A DNA stretch of 64,000 nucleotides from the NCBI GenBank assembly GCA_028386065.3, contig JAKUCV010001068.1, forward strand, positions 407,563-471,562, in the 5' to 3' direction. How positions within the stretch are numbered: position 1 is the first letter of the stretch; each line of letters opens with the position of its first letter. This DNA is from Turnera subulata. Taxonomy: Eukaryota; Streptophyta; Magnoliopsida; Malpighiales; Passifloraceae. Shown piece by piece: positions 34,825-46,614 of this stretch. The notes beneath the pieces are model-generated. The model worked only from the letters and a program-made list of their open reading frames with translations. It was not told where the DNA came from and did not search any database. Position numbers and translations under genes: made by a program.

Positions 34825-35120
34825 TCAAAACACCACGGGAAACTACGGCGCCTTGGCGTTGCTCGCGGGGAGGAGCTCCCAGCGGCAGGGCTTGAACTCG
34901 TCGGAGACGGGGCAGTAACCGGCGAGCGTATCCTTGTCGGAGGACGCGGCGGCGGAGCCGAAGCCGAACACGATGACGTTCTTGGATGGGCCGGGGGCCG
35001 CCACAGCGTCGTTCATGCCGGGGACTTCGAGGGAGGAGTAGGAGAGGCGGAGGCGACGGGTTTAGGGGTGGGCTTGGATTCGGGTTTGGGGCTCCATCTA
35101 AACCAGGAGAAGAGACCCAT
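34825..35120 (-). pseudogene. Captured copy of a small uncharacterised plant gene
   Basis: Reading minus from ATG 35118-35120: MGLFSWFRWSPKPESKPTP, Pro/Ser-rich, then a stop just after SKSPA. A -1 shift restores a frame with NVIVFGFGSAAASSDKDTLA, GYCPVSDEFKPCRWELLP and ending AKAP-stop-FPVVF-stop. The second half resembles a short plant-specific protein of unknown function that I recall ending in a similar APQF-x-VVF motif. That makes the stop before FPVVF look like a Gln-to-stop change (CAG to TAG). GC-rich codons differ sharply from the AT-rich TIRs around it, a sign of capture. One frameshift and one nonsense change make it non-functional as it stands. Confidence 0.65.
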
Positions 35121-35286
35121 TGTGTGTTTTTCTTGAGAAGCTCTGTGTCAAGGGTTTGTCGGATATGGGGGAATAAGAGGATTTGACCAGGGGATTTTTT
35201 TTTTCATTATTTCTTCTCCGTCTCCTTTTTGTCTAATTTCCCCTCCTTCCACTAACCATAACCCGACCCTCTACCAGATCTGAGAA

Positions 35287-35912
35287 TCAGTACTGAACCA
35301 CCGCATCTCCTGTCTTGGCATTAAACTTGTGAGTTCTGGCATGAACCTAGCCTCTGGCAAACCAGAAGAGACCGCTTCCTCCGACCGCTAGAATCTTCCT
35401 CACTGTTGAAAACACCGTGTTCCTCCCTATCATCGTAATGGTGCTGCCATTGTACTTGCCTTCCAGGAAGGCAAAGTTCTGGACCATCAGCAGCCCAATC
35501 TCTTCCTGCGATGCCTGAGAGTAAAACCCTATGCCTTCCCCACTAACTTGGAGCTCATCTCCGGCCCCAAGGTTAGCGGGTTATCCATCATTCTTGTAAA
35601 TCCAAAGCCCACTGTGGAGTTGAGTGGTGGGGTTAAGACTTTGACAGAAGTAGAACCCGGACCGGGATTCGGGTCCGGATCTGAACTTAGCTCGAGAGAG
35701 GTCCCAGAACACATGGATCCTAGGGGCTCTGTTGGTGTTGGCGTCATGGCTAACGACCTGTAGTTTCTTGGATCCGTGTCTTTTCCAAAAAACGAAAGCC
35801 TTGATGTGGAGGTGGAAAGATAGGGAAGAGAGCGAAAGTGGGTTAGGAAAAGATAAAGGAGAGTAGTTGTTGAGGTCGATGGGGAGGAGGTGGAGGTTAA
35901 GAAAGTGGCCAA
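35287..35912 (-). pseudogene. Captured dirigent-protein gene fragment
   Basis: On minus the frame gives the C-terminal three quarters of a dirigent protein (family guiding stereo-selective coupling in lignan/lignin synthesis). Motifs in order: [19 protein letters not shown], stop, [60 protein letters not shown], stop, VHARTHKFNAKTGDAVVQY, stop. The expected family pattern is intact apart from three stop codons (one the probable end) and an unclear N-terminus. The N-terminal part (35912-35760) is Ser/Thr-rich without a clear signal peptide. It is in the same orientation as the other captured fragment, inside the Mutator-like TIRs, and intronless here, as many dirigent genes are. Confidence 0.8.
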
Positions 35913-36253
35913 GGAAGGTGTATGACCAGGTAAGAGAGAAGAGACCCAGATTAGTTTGGTAGAGGCAGGTGGTGATATTTGGGTTGTCGGAGTTCGGGGG
36001 TGGGGCGGCAGCGGAGGTGGGTGGTTGTAGTCTAGGGGCTCTGCTGTTGTTGGGGTTGTGGTGGTCTCATAGTTTTATTGCTGTTTGTCATTGATGGTTG
36101 ATGATTTGATAGAACTTTAGGTCTGGGTATGGAGTATTTTGGTAACACGAGTGTCTGCCACTCTTTAGAGTAGATATAGAAAAACATGAATTAAGGAAAT
36201 AAGGAAATTAGTTTTATTTTTATTTTTGTTAGTCCGAATAAACCTGAGAGAGA

Positions 36254-36271
36254 GGGGGGGGGGGGGGGGGG
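36254..36271. repeat. Poly-G tract in the Sirevirus 3' LTR
   Basis: An 18-G run ~27 bp inside the LTR 3' end (minus orientation). The same position holds 29 G in the 5' LTR and 14 G in the second Sirevirus. Confidence 0.9.
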
Positions 36272-36561
36272 TTTGAATCAGGCTACCCTTCAATCGAGGT
36301 TGGTTTCTGAGTTGGTTTCTATGGAATCACTTTGGTTTCTGAGGAACCAAGTGGTTTCTTTACGAACCACAAACACACAGAACTAATCAGTGTGAAATGC
36401 ACAGAGGTAGGGAGAACAGAAGAGAGAAAGGTTGACACAGTGATTTATAATAGTTCCCCCTCACCAGGTACCTCCACTACCTAAAGGCCATTCCTTTAGG
36501 ATTTTAGAAACTCTCACTATCTTAGGCTTTTGCGGGATCAGCCTTAACCGATTACAGAAAC

Positions 36562-36690
36562 CAAGCTTTTGCAGGCTAAGCTCAAACCTTTACACACACA
36601 AGCTTTTGCAGGCTAAGCTCTAACCTTTACACACACAAGCTTTTGCAGGCTAAGCTCTAACCTTTACAAGTTTTTCCCAGGCTAAACTCT
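36562..36690. repeat. 38-bp tandem repeat, about three copies
   Basis: Unit 'aagcttttgcaggctaagct' plus 'ctaacctttacacacac'. Expanded relative to the 5' LTR (53596), so the expansion or contraction followed insertion. Confidence 0.85.
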
Positions 36691-36909
36691 AACCTTTACT
36701 CAAATCAAAAACCTAATTTGAGGACCCAGCTATACTACACTAGTCTTGCCTAAACACTCTACCCTTTGTAAGGACTTGGAGAACAAGATTAAGCACAATT
36801 TCAAAGCTCTCAAGAACAACAAGAACACAGCAGGTATAAGCTCAAGAATCAACTCAATAGCACGTTTTCAAATGGCTGGGTTGAGGAAGAAAGATATGCA
36901 ATGGCCTTC

Positions 36910-36918
36910 CTTATATAG
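36910..36918 (-). promoter_or_regulatory. TATA box in the Sirevirus 3' LTR (minus)
   Basis: Minus strand reads CACTATATAAGGAAGG. The same box is present at 53865-53872 in the 5' LTR. Confidence 0.6.
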
Positions 36919-37473
36919 TGCTTGAGTTGGTGGGGGTAGGTGAGATATTTTTCTATTCCTCCAACGGCTACAATCTCCCATGATGCTCCAGATCAGACCT
37001 TGATGCTCTGCAGGATGCTGTTGCTTCATTTTGAGGAAGTCCACTCTCCATTTGCCTTCATTATACAAAGACTTTTCATTTTTGGCAATTTGTACCACAA
37101 AGTTGGACCACATGGTCCCCTTCACATAAATGATCAAAGAGAGGTGAGAGACATGGGTTGAAGACTTCTGCTCAGTGTTGGACCATTTTCTCTGCCCGTT
37201 GGAGTTGTTAGGAGTTGGCCTTAATTGCTGTATGGACCATTGAGACCACTTGGCCACTTGCAGCTGGGACCACGATGTTGTCAGTCAGGTGTGGTTTCTT
37301 CTGAAACCAAGTTAAAAAACCAAGCTGAAAACAAAGCTGCAAGAAGACTCAACACAATGGAAAACTTCTAATCCAGTTTGTTAGTCATCAAAATCATTAT
37401 ATACTATCACACTAAACATGGTTAATTATAGATTAATACTAATTAGAGTCTTAGAGCCATGTTTAGGCTAACA

Positions 37474-37790
37474 ATCTCCCCCTTTTTTATGATGACAAAC
37501 ATTGTGTTGATCTCTACAAAAGCCAGGGTTAGTAACAAAATAATACTTCATGTAAGCATACTCCCCCTGCATTTATACTCCCCCTATAATAAAGATTTTT
37601 GTGCATTAAGCACCATTGGCTTATTCAACTTAGCCAAAAACCTCCCCCTGCTTATAACACCAATCATCTAGCATGCATTGACAATAGAAGAGTAGCGCAA
37701 TCATAATAATCAACAATAATTATCCATAATGTATGCTTAACAATGTTGGATTCTAGATTCCAACCAACCAACAATTTTCTCCCCCTTTTG
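37474..37790 (-). other. Multiple polypurine tracts upstream of the 3' LTR
   Basis: On minus, AGGGGGAG-like tracts occur at about 37475-37485, 37561, 37579, 37642 and 37779. The one touching the LTR is the presumed functional PPT. Repeated PPTs are characteristic of Sireviruses. Confidence 0.75.
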
Positions 37791-38042
37791 GCATCAACAA
37801 AATATAAGAAGGACAAAGGGTAGAAATAGTAGGCATATGATAAGAAAAGGAACATAAACATAATATTCAAATACCGAACATCCGAAACATGAGCAGAGCT
37901 GAAATTAAAGACGTTGTGCAGAAAGGAAACACAAAAACCAACATAAAAACCAACATAAAAACCATAATAAGAACCTTAATAGGAACCATGCTATAAACCA
38001 TGAAGAAAACAAATTGCAATGCATGTCCTAGGGGCATCAGCA

Positions 38043-40747
38043 GTTGAGGCATCACTCATCATCAGTATCAGACTGAGGATAAGATGCAACAATTTTATCC
38101 AGAGCTTCCATCACAGTAGCCTCAAAGTCAGACATCTGATCCTTAAGATCGTCAAGTAAGCTCTCAACGGTGGCAATACGAGCAGTAAGATCATCATTCA
38201 GAACAACCTTCCCCTTTGGTTTCTTGGTCACAGAATAGTTCCCTTCAGCATCAGGCTTAATAGACATCTTGGATAGAGTAAGACTGCTGATAATCACAGG
38301 ACTGATAGGTGCAGGACCATCTGTGGGAATCGAAGAGAATTTTCGAGCCAAGAGAGTGATCAAACCTCCAAAACATGGAACCTTGCAGGTGGCCAGATGA
38401 TGAAGAATTATAGTTCCATAGCAAATGGGTGTCTTCTTGATAATGCAGGCCATTCAGGTGACTAGTGACTCGTAGTGGCACCAAAATACCACACCAGAGC
38501 CATTTTGGTGTGCTCAGTTGTACATGTAGTTGTGTGCTACGTCACCTTGGTTTAGGAACATGAAAGGAGAGACTATTCTAGAAGGTTTCTCGTTGAATAA
38601 GGGAAGTTGTAGCCATCCTCATGCCTTATGATGCTTCTCATTATCATACACCACTTGAAGTTTTCCGGGCTTCAGCTTAAGGATCGCAATGATATCTTTG
38701 GCAGAGAAGGTGACATTCTTTCTATTAAGATGGGTGGTGATGGACACAGTGGCACCAGTAGCATTAGTGGTTGATTTCAAATGCTTGAAAAACTCCTTGA
38801 CCATCGATTCATAGGCTTTGGCCTTCAAAGTGGCCAAAAATCCAAGCTGAACTTTCTTCAAGATATCAGATACCCCCAAGTCAGCAAAATCCTCCATAAC
38901 CACAGTATGTGGTGCATAGAAGGCAAATAAGTTCACTTCTCTCTTCTTCGTCTTCTTTGCAGGTTTGCCTTTGACTGGTCCTTTTGCCTTCTTCTTTGGA
39001 GGTTTAGCTGGGGTTTCCTCCTCTTCATCTTCTTCATCATCATGCGCTTCATCTTCATCTCGGTCATTCTTTTCTGAGTCATCTTCAGTAGCTTCTTCAT
39101 CATTCTCTTCTTCATCATTGAAGTTGGAATCATCATCCGAATCATCTCCCCTTTTTCTCTTCTTAGAAACTTCAGGCTCTTCTGACGCAGCATCCTCGAA
39201 CTTGGAACTATTCGAGCTTGAATGATCTTCAGATTCTTCATCATCTTCTGGTTCTGGTTCTGGTTCAGATTCTCCAACCTTTCTTTTTCCTTCAGCCTTT
39301 GTCATTGGTTTTGGGGCTGGTTTCTTGGAAACCACAACGTCAGTTGGTTCATGAAAGACTATACCAGTGCTCTTCTTTGGAGTGACAGGTTTCACATGCT
39401 TGACTGGCTTGAGAGTCACTTCAGCTTTCTTCTTATTCTGAGAAGTCTTCGTCTTTATTGGTGTCTCATGATCAATGTCAACCGATTCATCTGGTTTCTC
39501 AGAAGCCACATACTCGAAGGAATGGATAGAATCAACAGCTTCTTTGCTCACTCTGAGTACATCAGTCATTACATCATCATCCTCCTCTTGTTGTGTAATG
39601 TTTAGATCCACAGTGTGTGGCTTATTAACAGGCTGTGAGGTGGTTTTGAACCGAAACCATGGGTGGAACCACAGGGGGAACCACATTAGAAACCAAGTTG
39701 GTCTTATTACCAACTTCACGACTTGCCTTCTTAGTAGGATCTAGCAGTTCAGTTCCTTCACGCAATGCTTTGGAGTAGGCTTCTTCTTCTTCTCTAGAGG
39801 GTGTTTGGATGAGGCTTTCTGGAGGAGCATGGCCTTTGATGATAAAATCTGAAATCATATCCCCAAATTCCTCTCTTTTCTTTTCACGAAATATTTTGGG
39901 ATCATGACCAGGTGGAATTACTATGTGCTTAACAAAGTTATCAATCATTGATGTGACCATACTGGGGGTAAGCACAGGAGGATCTTCTATAAGTATGGTG
40001 GTTGTGCTAGCACTAGTTTTATCAATGGTGGTGTGTGGGATGGTCTTCTCACTATCATCAGGTGTAGGAACACGATAACTAATAGGATCTGGACATAAGA
40101 GGTCAGTTTGAGGTGTATTACCAGTGAGAGGTGTTTTGAGCCATGAGGGTGCAGAAGACCCTTTAGGAACAGTGCTTTTCTCTATGGTTGGCCAAGGTTC
40201 TCGATCATGCCAAACTTTTTCAGACCCCTTCTGAATTTCCTGCTTTTCCTAAGCCTCCTTGAACTTCTCTGATTCTTTAGCCTTTGTAGTAGCACATGGA
40301 GTGGTAGTGAGCTCCTCTATCTCCTTTTGTTCATGCACCTTCTTGAGGTATGCAAGTTTGGCAGCCTCAATCTCTTCACGAATTTGTAGCTTAGGTTTGA
40401 TAGTGTTTGAGGTAGAAGAGGTTTGTTTAGAAAAATGCTTCTTAGACTTGACTGTTTTGGTGTTTCTCTTCCTTATCTTGCGAGTGTTTGGGTTTGAAAG
40501 CAACTCTGGTTTAGAAGAGAGAAGGATTTAGGGATAGAGTTGTGAGTGAATGAGAATTTGTGTTGATGAAGGAGTGTGTGTGGGGTTTAAAAAGAAGCTG
40601 ATGTGACCGGTTAAGGGAATGGATTATTGGAGAGAGAGTGGCAAAGGAATCAGAACAGATCACGGGATAGCTTGTAACGGTTGAAAGCATTAACTCCTCT
40701 TCCACTTTTTTAGAGATTGTCGAGGCGTGGTCATGATGGTCCCCCAC
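38043..40747 (-). pseudogene. Extra (env-like position) ORF of the Sirevirus
   Basis: A former frame of roughly 800 codons after pol, on minus. From 40503 it reads a Lys-rich start, then an extended region with VLTPSMVTSMIDNFVKHIVIP and SREEEEAYSKALREGTELL. One stop at ~40249 interrupts it, and a frameshift lies near 39640. The next segment (39600-38619) is strongly acidic then Lys-rich (EEEETPAKPPKKKAK; nuclear-localisation-like), followed by NLFAFYAPHTVV and LNRKNVTFSAKDIIAILKL. After several stops it ends with MACIIKKTPICYG and a coiled-coil-like tail (38160-38052). The middle part resembles the 'putative plant transposon protein' domain found in plant retroelement ORFs. No transmembrane or fusion-peptide features support a true envelope role. 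Confidence 0.6.
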
Positions 40748-41140
40748 TTTTGAAAAATCAGGACCACTTTGACCTTCCTTTCTTTCCGAACAGAGATTCT
40801 GATTTTTATCCCCACAGAATATCTTTTAGTTGACCATCTTCAATTTTCCTGATCTTCTTTGTCTCCAACCAAAGATGCTTTTGTCCACTGGGTAATAACT
40901 ACCGGGTACATGGTTTTCACTGAAACCATACTACTCCTCTTCATCCATTTTGTCTCAATTCATGACTGTAATGCCTCAAGCAAATTCCTCATATGCCAAA
41001 ATGCATCGTGAAAGTGTGTGTAATGCGGGATAAATGCATGAAGTGCTAATATGATCATGTTTGCATATGTCAGTGAATGAGCATGGTTTTATGCAGGAGC
41101 CAAACCTAAAACCAATAGTAAAACCAATTAAGCAAATAAG

Positions 41141-41550
41141 TCATGGTAAATTGTACATTCCAAGTTCAAGCCTGATTTTGGTGAACTGATCTTCTTTGAG
41201 TGGCTTTGTGAAGATGTCAGCAAGCTGATTTTTAGTTTTCACGAACTCAATGGCCACATCTTTCTTTAACACATGATCTCGGATAAAATGATGCCTCACT
41301 TCAATGTGCTTGGTCCGAGAGTGTTGTATAGGATTCTTAGTCAAATTGATGGCACTGGAGCTGTCACAATAGAAGGGAACACAATTAAATGTTAGTCCAT
41401 AATCACAAAGAGTTTGTTTCATCCATAGGATTTGTGCACAACAAGCTCCTGCAGCAACATATTCAGCCTCAGTGGTGGATGTTGCAACCTAATTTTGCTT
41501 CTTGCTTGACCAAGACACAAGGGATTGTCCAAGTAATTGACAAGTTCCAC
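41141..41550 (-). pseudogene. Sirevirus RNase H
   Basis: On minus: SLVSWSSKKQN, a stop, VATSTTEAEYVAA, then MKQTLCDYGLTFN, FYCDSSSAINLTKNP, HSRTKHIEVRHHFIRDHV and LADIFTKPL to the end at 41141. This is the Ty1/Copia RNase H with its DSS-A-I and H-x-E motifs. A stop before VATSTTE interrupts it. The upstream link to RT (41550-41780) is also broken by stops. Confidence 0.85.
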
Positions 41551-41780
41551 TTGTGCCTTTTCTATCTCGGGTACATCCTGCAAAATCTGCATCTGAATAA
41601 CTTGTTAGCTCAAAAGAGTTAACTTTGGGGTACCATAAACCAAGCGAAGGTGTGCCCTTAAGATATTTGAATATGCGCTTAATTGCCTTAAGATGTGATT
41701 CTTTTAGACATGATTAAAACCTTGCACATAAGCACACACTAAACATTATATCAGGTCTAGTGGCTGTGAGATATAGAAGA

Positions 41781-42566
41781 CTACCTATCATACCTGTACA
41801 ACTTTATATCAACATCCTTACCGTGTTCATCCTTGTCAAGTTTGGTGGATGTACTCATTGGAGTGGGGCTAGGCTTGGTTTCTGACAAACCAAACCGCTT
41901 CAGTAGCTCACGAGTGTACTTAGCTTGATTGATGAAGATACCTCCATCAAGTTGCCTAACTTGAAAGCCCAGAAAGAAATTGAGCTCACCCATCATGCTC
42001 ATCTCAAATTCACTGTGCATGAGGCTTTCGAATTCCTTACAAAGTAGATCATTAGTAGCACCAAATAAAATATAATCAACATAGATTTGCACAATGATGA
42101 CATCACTTTTGTTAGACTTAACAAACAATGTTGAATCGACTTTTCCTCTAGAAAAACCTTTAGAAACCAAGTATGAGCTTAACCTATCATACCAAGCCCT
42201 AGGTGCTTGCTTAAGTCCATATAATGCCTTTTTAAGCTTGAATACATATTCTGAATGTTCATGACTTTCAAAACCAGGTGGTTGTTCAACATATACTTCT
42301 TCTAGAATATATCCATTTAAGAATGCACTCTTAGCATCCATTTGATATAGCTTAAAGGATCTATATGATGCAAATGCAAGTAACATGTGAATGGACTCTA
42401 ATCTAGCAACAGGAGCAAAGGTCTCATCATAATCTATGCCTTCTTCTTGATTATACCCTTGAGCAACTAACCTTGCTTCGTTTCTTACCACAACACCTGA
42501 TTCATCAAGTTTATTTCTGAAGACCCTTTTGGTACCAATGACTGGATGTTCAACAGGTCTTGGCAC
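41781..42566 (-). pseudogene. Sirevirus reverse transcriptase
   Basis: RVT_2 domain of Copia. Motifs on minus: VFRNKLDESG, ARLVAQGYNQEEGIDY, ETFAPVARLES, LYQMDAKSAFLNG (first catalytic Asp), KALYGLKQAPRAWYDRLS, IIVQIYVDYILFGA, FFLGFQVRQ. The catalytic YVDD is YVDY here, losing one metal-binding Asp, so the enzyme is expected to be inactive. The N-terminal join to integrase is broken by a stop near 42595. Confidence 0.88.
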
Positions 42567-42623
42567 AAGCTCCCAAACATCGCTTCTTTTGATTTAGTTC
42601 AGCTCTTCTTGCATTGCCATAAC

Positions 42624-44089
42624 CTAATTCTCATCAAGAATGGCTTTTTTTGCACTTTTGGGTTCAACTTGAGAGAGGAGTGCAAGATGCAAATTGATAT
42701 TGTGCAGTGAGGATCTGGTCGTCACTCCTTTATTTAGATCACCAAGGATAACATCAGTTGTATGTCCCCTGGGTGCCCTGATGTTTCCATGGGAAGTTGA
42801 TCCTTGTTCTGCTACATTTGGTTCTCCACCAGAACCACTTGGTTGGATCACTGGTTCTAAGCGTGGTTGGACGCTTGGTTCCACTCTTGGTTCCAACACA
42901 GAAGGTGTAGGTGGTGCCAGCACAGGTGGTTCTTCCTCCTCTTCCATAGAATTCTCACGATTGACAATATGTGGTTGCTCATCAGATGCTATGTCAGTAT
43001 CTATGTCATCACTTTCATCAGAAGGGTCAATTTCATCAAATACAACATGCATGGTTTCTTCTACAACCAAGGTTCTTTTATTATATACTCTATATGCCTT
43101 ACTAGTAAGTGAATACCCAAGGAAGACACCATCATCAGATTTAGCATCAAATTTATCAAGGTTATCCTTAGTATTAAGTATATAACATTTAGACCCAAAA
43201 ACACGAAAGTAACTGATGCTTGGTTTCTTATCAAACCATATCTCATAAGGAGTGTTTTCAATTAAAGGACATAAGGATACTCTATTTAGAATGTAGTATG
43301 CTGTGTTTACACCCTCTACCCAGAAATATGCAGGTAACTTGTGCTCATTAAGCATAGTTCTAGCCATTTCTTGCAAAGTTCGATTCTTCCTTTCAACTAC
43401 CCCATTTTGTTGAGGCGTTCTAGGAGTCGAAAAGGTGTGTTCAATACCACTTTGCTCACAGAAGTGTTTAAAGACAAGGTTATCAAATTCACCTCCATGA
43501 TCACTTCTAAATTTTGAAATTTTATAACCTTTTTCATTTTGTACTTTCCTAACAAGAGTACCAAATTCATAACATGCATGATCCTTTTGAGTAAGAAATA
43601 CAACCCATGTGTAGCTAGAATAATCATCAACAACCACAAGAACATAACTTTTACCACCTAAGCTAATGGTTCTCATGGGACCAAACAAGTCAATATGCAA
43701 TAATTTAAGTGGTCTAGATGTAGAGATAGTGTGTGTATGTTTAAAGGAACTTTTAACCTGTTTTCCCAGCTGACATGCTCTAGATGTGGTTTCTTTTTCA
43801 TATTTGAGCATTGGCAGTCCTCTCACCAACTCCTTTTTGGACAGATTTGAAATAAGATCCAAATTTGCATGACCAAGTCTTCTGTGCCATAGAGTTGGGG
43901 TTTCTGTTCTAGCACTCAGGCACTTGAAATCAGGATTAGCCACATCATTTAGGTTGATAGAGTATATGTTACCTTTTCGCTTCCCAACAAAAACTACTTG
44001 GTTTCTGTTAGTGACCAAGCATCTAGATGCTTCAAACATAATTTTGTATCCTTTATCACATAATTGGCTGATGCTTAGCAAGTTATATT
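42624..44089 (-). pseudogene. Sirevirus integrase and gag-pre-integrase region
   Basis: From the insertion junction on minus: NLLSISQLCDKGYK, LWHRRLGHANLDLISNLSK (zinc-binding HHCC start), SRACQLGKQ, then the rve core LLHIDLFGPM (Asp), KFRSDHGGEFDN (Asp), NGVVERKNRTLQEMAR (Glu), so the DDE triad is present. C-terminal FGSKCYILN, DGVFLGYS and an acidic linker lead to RT. The second zinc-binding Cys pair appears damaged (S-R-A-C instead of C-x-x-C). The frame has been cut by the Copia element; its first residues lie at 51265-51440. Confidence 0.85.
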
Positions 44090-45631
44090 TGTAAGTAACT
44101 GGGCATGCAAACTTGACAATCAAATGCAGCGAAAAAACCCAGAAACCATGGAGGATCCAAGTGAAAGTAACTAAACCGAATAACAATTTTTGCGTACCTG
44201 AATCGGTTGAGATCTTTCACTCAACTGTTGTGCCGAATCAGCTAGAGCCGGAAAGAAATCCCGCCCCTCTACGGTATCCACACAAACCGTCGATCTCTGG
44301 TCAAAAACATCTGTACTAGAGGTTGGGCTCGTGAGGGCTTGGCAACACGATCGATGCCTAAAGGCCCTCGATACACCACAAAGAAAGAAAGAGTTTCTTA
44401 CCCACACATTAGACTTAACACACACTTACAACACACACAACTATTAGACTAGTAGTTCGGGATAAATATGTGTGTTAATTACGTATCTAATTACTCTGTT
44501 ACGCCAACATCTTCATGCATTAACCATCATGATTATACTTTAAGTCTAATCATGTCTCTACTATGTCTTAATGCTCCACTAAGCATTAATGGATGCTCCA
44601 CTAAGCATTAATGGGATTATACATCATATGGCATTAATTTTGGTTCAATAATTCTGATAATTAGTGAACCAAATCAGCCCAAAACGACTCGGTCCAACCA
44701 TGGTCCAACCAAAGTTCAACCATGGTCCACCCACTTGGTCGAACCACGGTCCAACCACGGTTCAACCACCTGCTCGAATCAACAGTTCTAAGTGTGTGAC
44801 CCTGTAGGCACTTGTAACGTTTGGCAATAATTGTAAAATCTCATTTTACAATTATAAACAATGAGCGGTGTCTAGCAACACATCATTGCTACCCGAATGA
44901 CAAGATCAGTACTGATTCAATATGCCTCGGAAGCATGTCATCGTCCTTTCGTCACATTATCAAGTTTAAACACGAGACATGGAGTAAGTCAGTCTCGTAT
45001 ATGTTTAATCTAAGTTTCTTGATCCCCTAGTTAACTGTGTAAAACTGATACTAATGATATCACCATATCACATAATCCGAGCATGGCCATGCATTTACAG
45101 TTCAACTCTATCAAGAGGCCCAACTGATAATATACCCGTTATATGGGTTGGACGAATTCCATCTTGATCATACAAAACCCACTACACACTTATCATATAC
45201 CCAATGATTACACTAAGGTCTACTCAGTTACGAATAGCCAAGAGTTATATCAAAGTATATGACTAACATGTTGGGAACCTTGATGATCTCAGGTCATAGG
45301 ATAATACATATAAAAACCACTAATGACAATCATATAACGTTCCATGTAGTGTTCTTATGTTGGGTCAGTCCAGACCACAAGTTCTCTAACTTGTACCCGT
45401 ATGTAGAATTCATATCTCATATAATTCTCAACATACGCTAGTCTTAATTTATTATTACAACCCATCCATAATAATAATCGACTAGGGACATTTAATAATA
45501 TAAAATATTCTAAGGTTATAAATATATGCAAGCGTTTATCACATAAACATATTTATTGGAATAACCTTAATGTATATACATGACTATATACAATCATCCA
45601 ATGATTGGCTTTTGGGCATATTACACTAACA
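44090..45631 (-). repeat. 3' LTR of the nested Copia (1542 bp)
   Basis: Direct repeat of ...-51259. It is distinguished by a 41-bp segment (44825-44865) absent from the other LTR. Near 44420-44510 the two copies diverge strongly. Bases 45632-45648 are the adjacent polypurine tract (minus GTGCAAGTGGGAGATTG). Confidence 0.9.
44825..44865. repeat. 41-bp hairpin segment present in one LTR only
   Basis: It contains a perfect 13-bp inverted repeat, ATAATTGTAAAAT (44827-44839) and its complement (44843-44855), around CTC. The other LTR reads straight through at 50494. Confidence 0.8.
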
Positions 45632-45648
45632 ATCTCCCACTTGCACTA
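45632..45648 (-). other. Polypurine tract of the nested Copia
   Basis: Minus GTGCAAGTGGGAGATTG directly before the LTR start TGTTAGTG. Confidence 0.75.
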
Positions 45649-45699
45649 AAGCCAATCATCCATGTATCTAATACCAATGGATGTAACATGACCATCATG

Positions 45700-46470
45700 C
45701 TTCCGCTATGTGAGAGGCTTTGTCAATGGATCTACTACAGAGTTCTCAGAAGGAACTTTGCACAACCTCAGTTGTAGAGTCGGTAACTGTTTCTTGCTTG
45801 GAACTCTTCCAGCAAACAGCACCACCTCCAAGACAAAACACATAACCTGAATGCGATCTAAAATCATTCCTGTCTGTTTGGAAGCTAGCATCTGTGTAAC
45901 CCTTTACAATAAGCTCATCAACGCTTCCATAGACAAGGAATGCATCCTTAGTCCTTCTCAAGTACTTAAGGATGTTCTTAACCGCTGTCCAGTGACTCTC
46001 ATCGGGATCAGATTGATATCTGCTTGTGACACTCAAAGTATATGCGACTTCCGGTCGAGTACATAGCATGGCATGCATGATAGATCCTATTACAGATGCA
46101 TAAGGGATCTTACTCATCCGCTCTCTCTCCTTAGATGTATTATGACATTGATTATTTGGGAGAGATATGCCATGTGACATGGGCAAGAAACCTTTCTTGG
46201 AATCTTGCATGCTAAACCTCTTTAGCACTTTGTCAATATATGTACTTTGACTTAGCCCATGAAGCCTTTTAGATCTATCTCTATAGATCTTTATACCTAG
46301 CACACAGGCAGCTTCTCCTAAGTCCTTCATTGAGAAATTCTTTCCTAGCCAAGTCTTTACAGACTGTAGTGTTGGAATATCATTCCCAATGAGCAGAATG
46401 TCGTCAACTTACAATAACAAGAAAACGATAATGCTCCCACTAACCTTCTTGTAAACACATGGTTCATCTT
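45700..46470 (-). pseudogene. Nested Copia RT end and RNase H
   Basis: On minus: a stop where YVDD begins (stop-VDD near 46410), then MKDLGEAACVLGIKIYRDRS, LSQSTYIDKVLKRFSMQDS, SKIPYASVIGSIMHAMLCT, then RNase H HWTAVKNILKYLRRTKDAFL, YTDASFQTD, VCWKSSKQETVTDSTTE. The Tyr of YVDD has become a stop and the frame ends early after STTEVV, so the protein cannot be made intact. Confidence 0.85.
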
Positions 46471-46614
46471 TATTTTTAATGAAACCAAACTCTTTGATCA
46501 CTTCATTAAAACGAAGATTCTAACTCCTAGAATCTTGCTTCAATCCATAAATGGATCTTTGCAACTTGCATACCATATTAGCATTCTCTGGATCGGCAAA
46601 ACCTTCAGGTTGTG

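Larger units (their letters stand above)
36227..37473 (-). repeat. 3' LTR of the Sirevirus (1247 bp)
   Basis: Direct repeat of 53233-54434. It has an 18-base G run (36254-36271), three copies of a 38-bp unit 'aagcttttgcaggctaagct...' (36562-36690) where the other LTR has one, and a TATA box on minus. A ~130-codon minus frame is shared by both LTRs but has no known domain. Confidence 0.92.

Noticed and set aside
36868..37257. Conserved ~130-codon minus frame shared with 53807-54211
   Set aside because: Sister LTRs are nearly identical, so shared openness is not evidence of coding; it lies across the TATA box.
38965..39605. Ser-rich and Phe/Trp-rich plus frames
   Set aside because: They are antisense to the Sirevirus extra ORF.
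42694..43185. 163-codon plus frame
   Set aside because: Antisense to the Sirevirus integrase-RT linker; no domain.
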